Positions 1-4,803 of a DNA stretch of 9,088 nucleotides are shown in pieces; position 1 is the stretch's first letter, and the number at the start of each line of letters is the position of its first letter. Both the position numbers and the translations under genes were made by a program. The notes below the pieces were generated by a model. The model was not told the DNA's origin and did no database searches. It saw only the letters and a program-made list of their open reading frames with translations. Origin of the DNA: Kangiellaceae bacterium (GTDB lineage: Bacteria > Pseudomonadota > Gammaproteobacteria > Enterobacterales > Kangiellaceae); NCBI GenBank assembly GCA_030590405.1, contig JAUUYO010000143.1, positions 1 through 9,088 of the forward strand. The letters run 5' to 3'.

Positions 1-78
1 ACCATTTTCTTCTAACAGGGCGAGTGTTTGACGAGATTTAGAACAACGTGGATTATGGTAGATTTTAAAATTGGGCAT
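1..78 (-). CDS. arsC: Arsenate reductase-like protein (ArsC/YfgD family), N-terminal part, truncated by window edge
   Basis: Reading the minus strand from the ATG at 78 gives 26 residues, MPNFKIYHNPRCSKSRQTLA and onward to the left edge. The segment IYHNPRCSKSRQTL is the N-terminal signature of the thioredoxin-fold ArsC family; Cys12 corresponds to the catalytic cysteine and Arg16 lies in the following helix. The HNPRCSKSR form resembles E. coli YfgD more than plasmid ArsC (HNPACGTSR). Classical members reduce arsenate to arsenite in the cytoplasm with glutaredoxin, but the role of YfgD-type proteins in arsenate reduction is less certain. A good ribosome site (AAAAGG, positions 91-86, 7 nt spacing) supports this start. 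The remaining ~90 codons lie outside the window. It is transcribed divergently from the yihY-type gene. No other ars gene is visible, so an arsenic-resistance operon cannot be claimed. Confidence 0.92.
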   Translation of the reverse strand, partial: MPNFKIYHNPRCSKSRQTLALLEENG

Positions 79-159
79 GGTATAACCTTTTAAAATTTGT
101 TTTAATTCAAGAGGGCGTTTATTTTTGCCATTTTAACCCAGCTTAAAGGCCAATACACT
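79..159. promoter_or_regulatory. Divergent intergenic region between arsC and the yihY-type gene
   Basis: This 81-bp AT-rich gap must hold the start signals for both divergent genes. Ribosome sites are visible on each side: AAAAGG on the minus strand (91-86) for arsC, and AAAGG on the plus strand (145-149, 10 nt before the ATG at 160). A weak sigma-70-like pair for the plus-strand gene is TTGTTT at 97-102 and TATTTT at 120-125 with a 17-bp spacer; each hexamer matches consensus only partly. No convincing promoter could be picked for arsC and no operator symmetry stands out. Confidence 0.4.
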
Positions 160-1359
160 ATGCAACAACAATTGATTTATTGGAGAGCGTTTGCCAACTA
201 CGTGTTTGGTCGTTTTCAAAGTGATAAATGCTCCTCAGTGGCTGCTGAGTTAACCGTCACCAGCCTACTCGCTTTGGTGCCTTTAACCACTGTGACGTTT
301 GCACTGCTGGCGTTAGTACCGAATTTCCAGAATATGGCGCTTCAGTTACAAGAATTAATGTTTGAGTATTTTGTACCGTCGACAGGTGAATCGGTACAAA
401 ATTATCTGGCTGAGTTTGTCGGTAAAGCAAAAAGCATGAGTGGGGTTGGTTTTTTGATGTTATTGATTACTGCTCTATTAATGATGCGCACCATTGATAT
501 TAGTTTTAATAATATTTGGCAAATCAAGAGTAAAAAATCGGTCTTAAGAACTTTTTTAGTTTATTGGGCTATCCTGACTCTCGGGCCCATATTTTTGGGC
601 ACCAGTCTGATTGTGACTTCTTATTTAAAATCTTTGCCACTATTTTCTGATGTGGTGCAACAAAATAGTCAATGGATGACAACAGGCTTGCCAATGTTGA
701 TGGAGTCGTTCGCTTTTGCATTGATGTTTTTTGTGATCCCCAATCGCAAAATTTTGTTTAAACACGCAATTATTGCGGCAATCATAACGGCGAGCTTTTT
801 TGAGATGGCTAAATCAGGCTTTGGTATCTTTGTTGATTCTTTTTCAACCTATCAGGTCATATTTGGTGCGCTGGCGACAATCCCTTTGTTCCTTATCTGG
901 GTGTATTTGAGTTGGAGTATTATTTTGTTTGGTGCTGAAATATGCCATGGGTTGTTTGCTTTTGAAGTTGATCAACAGGAGCACAAAATTCACCCATTTA
1001 TACAACTCTTACAAATCCTGTTGATTTTGGCAGATAAACAAGCTCAAGGTGACTCGATTAGCGAGGAGCAATTGGTCGATCGCGATGACTGGGGAGGACG
1101 TGAGGCAAATGTTCTTTGGTTAGAGAGATTGATCGACGCAGGGGTAGTGGCAAAGCTACAAAATCAATCTTATTGTCTCACCATTAATAGTGGTGAGATT
1201 AATTACAAAACCGTTTATGAAGTTGCCTCAAGGCTTTTACCCGATCAATCACTTGTTTTAGATAGCGCATTACCGGACAAGGTCAAAAAACAAATAGTTG
1301 ATTTATTGGTTAATCATCAGAAATTACTCAACCAGAAATTACTAGGGCCTCAAGTTTAG
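160..1359 (+). CDS. yihY: YihY/UPF0761 family inner-membrane protein (BrkB-like)
   Basis: A 399-residue polytopic inner-membrane protein. Hydrophobic segments lie near residues 33-54, 94-112, 132-155, 178-194, 200-215 and 232-262, giving about six transmembrane helices. The segment around residues 231-262, with IPLFLIWVYLSWSIILFGAE, is the most diagnostic stretch of the YihY/BrkB family. The family was once called 'ribonuclease BN', a mistaken assignment; its real function is not settled, although BrkB was linked to serum resistance in Bordetella. E. coli YihY is about 290 residues. This one carries an extra soluble C-terminal part (about 270-399) that I expect to be cytoplasmic; segments near 300-345 (an SEEQLV helix, then an LERLIDAGVV helix and a short strand) look like a winged-helix fold. 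Such extended versions are common in gammaproteobacteria. Start: ATG at 160 with AAAGG 10 nt upstream. The gene ends convergently with the PilZ-type gene. Confidence 0.94.
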   Translation: MQQQLIYWRAFANYVFGRFQSDKCSSVAAELTVTSLLALVPLTTVTFALLALVPNFQNMALQLQELMFEYFVPSTGESVQNYLAEFVGKAKSMSGVGFLMLLITALLMMRTIDISFNNIWQIKSKKSVLRTFLVYWAILTLGPIFLGTSLIVTSYLKSLPLFSDVVQQNSQWMTTGLPMLMESFAFALMFFVIPNRKILFKHAIIAAIITASFFEMAKSGFGIFVDSFSTYQVIFGALATIPLFLIWVYLSWSIILFGAEICHGLFAFEVDQQEHKIHPFIQLLQILLILADKQAQGDSISEEQLVDRDDWGGREANVLWLERLIDAGVVAKLQNQSYCLTINSGEINYKTVYEVASRLLPDQSLVLDSALPDKVKKQIVDLLVNHQKLLNQKLLGPQV

Positions 1360-1406
1360 TACAGCAAGTTATAAAACAATTACTTAAGATTTGCGGGACC
1401 AAGGTG

Positions 1407-1436
1407 CTAGGAGCCTATTCTTGGACAGGCTCCTAG
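1407..1436. repeat. Perfect 10-bp inverted repeat in the convergent gap, possible bidirectional terminator
   Basis: CTAGGAGCCT at 1407-1416 is the exact reverse complement of AGGCTCCTAG at 1427-1436, with a 10-nt loop; two G-U pairs could extend the stem outward. The right arm covers the stop codon of the minus-strand gene (1433-1435). Its position between two convergent genes suggests transcription termination or mRNA 3'-end protection for both. However, neither strand has a run of T after the stem, so it is not a textbook intrinsic terminator. Confidence 0.6.
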
Positions 1437-3190
1437 TGATCGCCAGGCAAACGTATATCATCGAGCGTTGTGTTTGCCGCTTCTTTATCATCAAAAGTGT
1501 CATCAAAAGTGTCATCAAAATTGCCTTTTTCGTGAGGTATAGCAGTCCAGGGAATGACATCTGATATATCATCCAGCACCTCTTCGGCTAATTCATCTCT
1601 GAGTTCAAAGGTTTGATAGAAAAATCGATCGATGCAAGGTGTGACTTCCACTCTTGAGCGGGGTCTTATTTCTACCGGCTCATCCAGGCCTAGCAGGGCA
1701 TATACGCGGTCACTCTTGTATGAGCCTTCGGTGGTAATTATGGTGGGAGCGTCGCTACCGTTGACTTGATTTGAGGTAATAACCAGTCCTGGTTGGCCGC
1801 CGCGTTCATTTTTACCCTGATGGAGCACTAATCTGACCGGTGTATATTTGCCATCGATGTACTCCAAGCCTAACATTGTCCCGTTGTTACGGTCGCCGGT
1901 ATACCACCGGCATATCGCCAGGCGCCAATGGGGGGCTGGGTTACCATCCATGTATTCTCTTAATAACGCGATATTTCCGAGCTCAATATTTGGCAGCATA
2001 AACTGTCGACTACAAAGGCCAATACCCCCGCTACTGACATTAATAGCATCCCAACAGAGGTGTTCTGGTTTGCTTATTTGGGTTAAGCCAAGAAGTTCGG
2101 TAGCTGATAATACTTTTTTCTTATTCTGTGATACTCGCCCTAAAACTCGAATAATGTCATTGAGTCCCCAAACAACATCTATTTTTGAGACGATTGGATA
2201 ACGTCTTGCGTTTCTTTCGATCCGCTCTTTCCAGTGTTTACCAACATGCTCCCATAAATATTTGGCAGTGGAATGTTTGATTGATTTGTGAAACGAGCGG
2301 GATGTTATCTCTTCTTTTTCTTCAAGAGTTTCTATATCAAATTTTATTTGCCTTAACAGATCGAAAGTTAACAACAGTCTAATTTTAGGATCTTCAGGAT
2401 CATCCAGTTCACTGGTAACGAAGTTAGGTTTATTTTCACTGGTGATATCGATAATAAAGCATTCATCATTTTTAAAATCATCTGGATTTTCAGATATTCT
2501 TGATAGGTGAACCCAATGATGAAGGTAATGAAATAAATGCCAATGCTCACCTCTGTCTAAATGATAGGGATCAGCCAATGCTAATAAACAATTTCGAATA
2601 TAATTTTGTTCGATGGTCGGTAAACAGTAGCTTTCGCCAGTTTCGATAGGAAAATAGTCAAATTCTTCTTTACCAGCATGGGCATATAATGAGTTTATTT
2701 CTCGCCACAGGTAAATTGGGATCGGGGCATAGATTTCGTATTGTTCGATCAACATCAACCCCAGATAATAGATAGCATACCCCGAAGCTTTGGCTTTAAG
2801 TTTATTTTTACCCCATAGTTGACGTTTATTTTGAGAATCACTGACAATAATTTTGTGTGCAAAGGCCATTTCTCGGGTAAATGTGTGTAGTTTTTCCAGA
2901 TTCGCTTCATAGTCTGATTGTTTTTTAATCACGCGATTAATCTTCGGTCGAAAATAATCGTGGATTAAGGTATAAGTCGTATCAAAAAAGGAAACTAGTT
3001 CACTACGCAGTTTAAATGAAATTTCTGTTCGATTCAGACTAGAAATAGCACGAGTCACTTCGGGTAAGGTCTTAGACATGTCGGCTAGAGGCAGTGATTT
3101 TAGCCACACCGCCAGTTTGGCAGGGTCGGTTTCTACCAGAATATGTTGTCCTTCCTGTTGAGAAGGAATTGTTAGTTTGATGCTTTCCAT
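1433..3190 (-). CDS. Large PilZ-domain protein, probable cyclic-di-GMP receptor
   Basis: A 585-residue soluble protein without signal peptide or membrane segment. The N-terminal helical half (about 20-230) has the pattern WLKSLPLAD...ISSLNRTEI...MAFAHKIIVSD...YEIYAPIPIYLWREINSLYA...CLLALADPYHLDRGE. I recognise this as a gammaproteobacterial family often annotated 'molecular chaperone' or 'PilZ domain-containing'. The PilZ part follows: R326xxxR330 (RNARR), then N384xSxxG389 in INVSSGGIGL, and the strand pair around 422-444 (WRLAICRWY, GTMLGLEYID). RxxxR and [D/N]xSxxG are the c-di-GMP-contacting motifs of PilZ domains; here they are about 54 residues apart, further than usual. A beta-rich tail follows (about 480-535), then an acidic C-terminus with an FDDT repeat. 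Expected role: cytoplasmic response to c-di-GMP in motility, surface or envelope behaviour; the target is unknown. Start: ATG at 3190, with no clear Shine-Dalgarno. It stands alone, divergent from the thioredoxin-like gene. Confidence 0.82.
   Translation of the reverse strand: MESIKLTIPSQQEGQHILVETDPAKLAVWLKSLPLADMSKTLPEVTRAISSLNRTEISFKLRSELVSFFDTTYTLIHDYFRPKINRVIKKQSDYEANLEKLHTFTREMAFAHKIIVSDSQNKRQLWGKNKLKAKASGYAIYYLGLMLIEQYEIYAPIPIYLWREINSLYAHAGKEEFDYFPIETGESYCLPTIEQNYIRNCLLALADPYHLDRGEHWHLFHYLHHWVHLSRISENPDDFKNDECFIIDITSENKPNFVTSELDDPEDPKIRLLLTFDLLRQIKFDIETLEEKEEITSRSFHKSIKHSTAKYLWEHVGKHWKERIERNARRYPIVSKIDVVWGLNDIIRVLGRVSQNKKKVLSATELLGLTQISKPEHLCWDAINVSSGGIGLCSRQFMLPNIELGNIALLREYMDGNPAPHWRLAICRWYTGDRNNGTMLGLEYIDGKYTPVRLVLHQGKNERGGQPGLVITSNQVNGSDAPTIITTEGSYKSDRVYALLGLDEPVEIRPRSRVEVTPCIDRFFYQTFELRDELAEEVLDDISDVIPWTAIPHEKGNFDDTFDDTFDDKEAANTTLDDIRLPGDH
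1488..1523. repeat. Three 12-bp tandem repeats inside the PilZ-type gene
   Basis: TCATCAAAAGTG occurs at 1488-1499 and 1500-1511, and a third copy with one mismatch (TCATCAAAATTG) at 1512-1523. On the minus coding strand it gives repeating Phe-Asp-Asp-Thr, seen as FDDTFDDTFDD at residues 558-568. The unit length is a multiple of three, so copy-number change would alter the acidic tail without breaking the frame. Confidence 0.9.
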
Positions 3191-3224
3191 GTTTTTATAC
3201 TAGGCTCTCTTTACTGCATTCCAT

Positions 3225-3306
3225 ATCAAAATTAATCAAAATCAAACACTTTCAATCAAACATTATCAACCAAATCCAACAGTGGATTATTGTATTAGAA
3301 ATCAAA
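3225..3306. repeat. Cluster of ATCAAA words upstream of the PilZ-type gene
   Basis: ATCAAA occurs at 3225, 3235, 3241, 3255 and 3301, with the near-copy ATCAAC at 3265. Four of these (3225, 3235, 3255, 3265) are spaced by 10, 20 and 10 bp, which would place them on one face of the helix. This could be a binding array for a regulator or a nucleoid protein, or simple AT-rich sequence drift. Confidence 0.4.
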
Positions 3307-3415
3307 TAGTGCGCTAGCGTTTGATCCTGAAGTAAAATTTTAACTTGGTTAGTTCCGACTTTTGCGTCAAAATAGGGTTAAATTGGACCCATAAAATAGT
3401 AATATCAAATATGTC

Positions 3416-3435
3416 ATTGTCTAAGTATAGACAAT
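3416..3435. repeat. 8-bp inverted repeat upstream of the TlpA-like gene, candidate operator
   Basis: ATTGTCTA (3416-3423) and TAGACAAT (3428-3435) are exact reverse complements around a 4-bp centre. The element lies 54 bp before the ATG at 3490. Its 20-bp length and symmetry fit a dimeric regulator site; a hairpin in a 5' leader is the alternative. The regulator is unknown. Confidence 0.5.
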
Positions 3436-3440
3436 AAAGA

Positions 3441-3452
3441 GGTTCTCGAACC
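3441..3452. repeat. Short 5-bp inverted repeat GGTTC-TC-GAACC
   Basis: GGTTC (3441-3445) and GAACC (3448-3452) pair perfectly around two bases, 5 bp after the larger dyad at 3416-3435. It may be part of the same control region. A 2-nt loop is too small for a stable hairpin without opening a pair, so a DNA-binding site is more plausible than an RNA structure. Confidence 0.35.
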
Positions 3453-3489
3453 AATACCTTTATAAAAAAGCGCTAATATTACCAATACT

Positions 3490-3966
3490 ATGAAAACTAT
3501 AGCATATTTTAAACTGGTACTTCTATGCTTTGCTCTGATGTTGTGCCAATCTTGCGTGAAAAGTACTGATTTTGTCTTGTTAGATGGTCGTGAGCAAAGC
3601 ATGTCTGATTATCAAGGCCAATGGCTGATTATTAATTTTTGGGCTGAGTGGTGCGCTCCTTGTCGAGAAGAGGTACCTGATTTAAACCAGTTATATCGAA
3701 CTGCCAGTCAACAAAATCTGGCGATCATTGGTATTAGTTATGACGCATTAGAAAATAAGGAAATTAGCAGAATAGTCACTCAATGGGGCATTGAATATCC
3801 GGTGATCGCCAGTCATCCGATGCCGATATTGCCATTTAAACTCCCCAAAAGCTTACCTGGTAATTACGTTTTCAATCCTGAAGGTGAATTGGTGATCCGA
3901 CTTTCCGGCAAGCAAAGTGTACAATCACTAACCAAACTACTGAATTCCTTAAAGAAAAAAAATTAG
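3490..3966 (+). CDS. Exported TlpA/ResA-like thiol-disulfide oxidoreductase, possible lipoprotein
   Basis: A 158-residue thioredoxin-fold protein. Residues 1-21 form a signal sequence (Lys2, Lys8, then a hydrophobic core LVLLCFALML) ending near Cys22; the preceding CQS is a poor match to the lipobox, so lipid attachment at Cys22 is possible but uncertain. Residues 44-58 contain the strand LIINFWAEWCAPC with the redox pair Cys55 and Cys58 in the usual WCxPC context. The loop SLPG near 121-124 carries the expected cis-proline (Pro123), followed by NYVFNPEGELVIRLSG as in TlpA/ResA/DsbE proteins. The family works in the periplasm, generally reducing disulfides for cytochrome c maturation or other envelope proteins, and needs an electron donor such as DsbD. 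No cytochrome or dsbD gene is nearby, so its client is unknown. The length is short but complete for a minimal TlpA domain. The ATG at 3490 has no clear Shine-Dalgarno but places the signal peptide correctly. Confidence 0.92.
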   Translation: MKTIAYFKLVLLCFALMLCQSCVKSTDFVLLDGREQSMSDYQGQWLIINFWAEWCAPCREEVPDLNQLYRTASQQNLAIIGISYDALENKEISRIVTQWGIEYPVIASHPMPILPFKLPKSLPGNYVFNPEGELVIRLSGKQSVQSLTKLLNSLKKKN

Positions 3967-4118
3967 CAAAGTCATTGATTTGTGGACTGGTCTAGGTTTC
4001 AATAGATAAAGTTACGCTAAAATTAATTTAACTGGGTCAATTAACCTCGATTAAGTTGTCTGGGTTAATATAAAACATCAACAAACCCAGATAAAACTAA
4101 GATAACAGAAGCCGAAAA
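3967..4118 (+). promoter_or_regulatory. Intergenic leader before the three-gene envelope cluster
   Basis: This 152-bp region probably contains the promoter of the cluster beginning at 4119. A TATAAA box lies at 4069-4074, and TTAACC at 4041-4046 is a poor -35 candidate at a long spacing, so no promoter is firmly assigned. Inverted repeats at 4040-4069 and 4057-4093 share a common strand. The ribosome site before 4119 is weak (AGAAG at 4107-4111, 7 nt spacing). Confidence 0.4.
4057..4093 (+). repeat. Inverted repeat in the leader of the envelope cluster
   Basis: TCTGGGTT (4059-4066) is the exact reverse complement of AACCCAGA (4084-4091). A further G-T and a T-A pair extend the stem to 10 pairs, with a 17-nt loop. 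No T-run follows, so it does not look like an intrinsic terminator of the upstream TlpA-like gene. An alternative 7-bp stem, ATTAACC (4040-4046) with GGTTAAT (4063-4069), uses part of the same strand. Confidence 0.5.
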
Positions 4119-4793
4119 ATGAACTCTTACAAAAATAATCCGAAATCTTTGCCTACGCCTATACGCTTGATTGGTCACTTCCTTTTGCTAGTCGTGATAG
4201 TCTGGTTTTCGAGTTTTGCGATTGCTGCAGAGGATGATAAACCTGCGCCTAAAATATTTGACCTTGTATTAAACGAAGAACCTAAGGCACAATCAGAGCA
4301 AGATTCTCAATCTGAAGAGAATCTCCAGCCTGTAGCGCCCGTTGAAGATAATAGGACTACTGCCGAAAAACTCGAAGATTTAAAAAGAGATGTTCTTGCG
4401 GTGAACCGTGATCTATTTATTTTAGAAGAAGACCTTCTGTTTCCAGCATCGACTCAAGTAGCTACATATTTTTCGGTCGACATCGGTTATTTCTTTTCCC
4501 TGGACAATATCAAAATAAAAATTGACGACCAGCAAGTGACTCATCATTTGTACACTGAAAAAGATGTTGATGCGCTTTACCGTGGTGCCATTCAAAAAGT
4601 TCATATAGGAAATGTGAGTACCGGAGAGCATGAACTAGTGGCTATTTTAATTGGTATTGGTCCGCACAAAAGAAAATATCGTCGTGCAATATCTTTTAAG
4701 TTCACTAAGACCACTGATGCCAAAGCCATTGAAATACAGCTTCGGGATGATAGCAGTAAGCTTCAACCGAAATTGCACGTAGTAGAATGGTAG
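4119..4793 (+). CDS. Exported protein of unknown function, first gene of the TPR/envelope cluster
   Basis: A 224-residue protein. Residues 1-36 look like a signal peptide: Lys/Arg near 5, 9 and 16, a hydrophobic core at 21-33 (FLLLVVIVWF...), and an A-I-A cleavage site before Ala37. A Glu/Gln/Pro-rich linker follows (about 38-80), then a helix (82-105, AEKLEDLKRDVLAVNRDLF). The predicted beta-rich C-terminal domain (108-212) contains LEEDLLFPASTQVATYFSVD, LYTEKDVDALYRGAIQKVHI and GEHELVAILIGIGPHKRKYR. I recall this domain pattern as a conserved gammaproteobacterial family sometimes labelled 'AraC family transcriptional regulator'. No helix-turn-helix is visible and the signal peptide argues against that label. 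It is followed after only 10 bp by the TPR lipoprotein gene, so the two are very probably cotranscribed and act together in the periplasm. Molecular function unknown. Confidence 0.88.
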   Translation: MNSYKNNPKSLPTPIRLIGHFLLLVVIVWFSSFAIAAEDDKPAPKIFDLVLNEEPKAQSEQDSQSEENLQPVAPVEDNRTTAEKLEDLKRDVLAVNRDLFILEEDLLFPASTQVATYFSVDIGYFFSLDNIKIKIDDQQVTHHLYTEKDVDALYRGAIQKVHIGNVSTGEHELVAILIGIGPHKRKYRRAISFKFTKTTDAKAIEIQLRDDSSKLQPKLHVVEW

Positions 4794-4803
4794 AGAATAC
4801 CCA

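Larger units (their letters stand above)
3191..3489. promoter_or_regulatory. Divergent intergenic region (299 bp) between the PilZ-type and TlpA-like genes
   Basis: No gene was recognised here. The region is AT-rich and must carry promoters for both divergent genes. The side near the PilZ-type gene holds a cluster of ATCAAA words (3225-3306). The side near the TlpA-like gene holds two inverted repeats (3416-3435 and 3441-3452). A TATAAA box lies at 3461-3466, 23 bp before the ATG at 3490, but no good -35 hexamer sits 16-18 bp upstream of it. On the minus strand another TATAAA lies only 3 nt from the PilZ-gene ATG, too close for a normal leader. No promoter is confidently assigned. Confidence 0.45.

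Noticed and set aside
1848..2201. 117-codon plus-strand open frame opposite the PilZ-type gene
   Set aside because: It lies wholly antisense to a well-supported gene, has no family resemblance and no ribosome site; it is a shadow of the coding strand.
3441..3452. Possible tRNA T-loop because of GGTTCGAGAACC on the minus strand
   Set aside because: No acceptor stem, anticodon arm or CCA-proximal pairing surrounds it; it is only a short dyad.
3414..3602. 62-codon minus-strand frame over the TlpA-like promoter and gene start
   Set aside because: It overlaps the signal peptide of the supported thioredoxin-like gene; its hydrophobic stretch comes from the reversed AT-rich promoter region.
3960..4000. 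Intrinsic terminator after the TlpA-like gene
   Set aside because: There is no GC-rich hairpin followed by a T-run after 3966; read-through into the downstream cluster remains possible.
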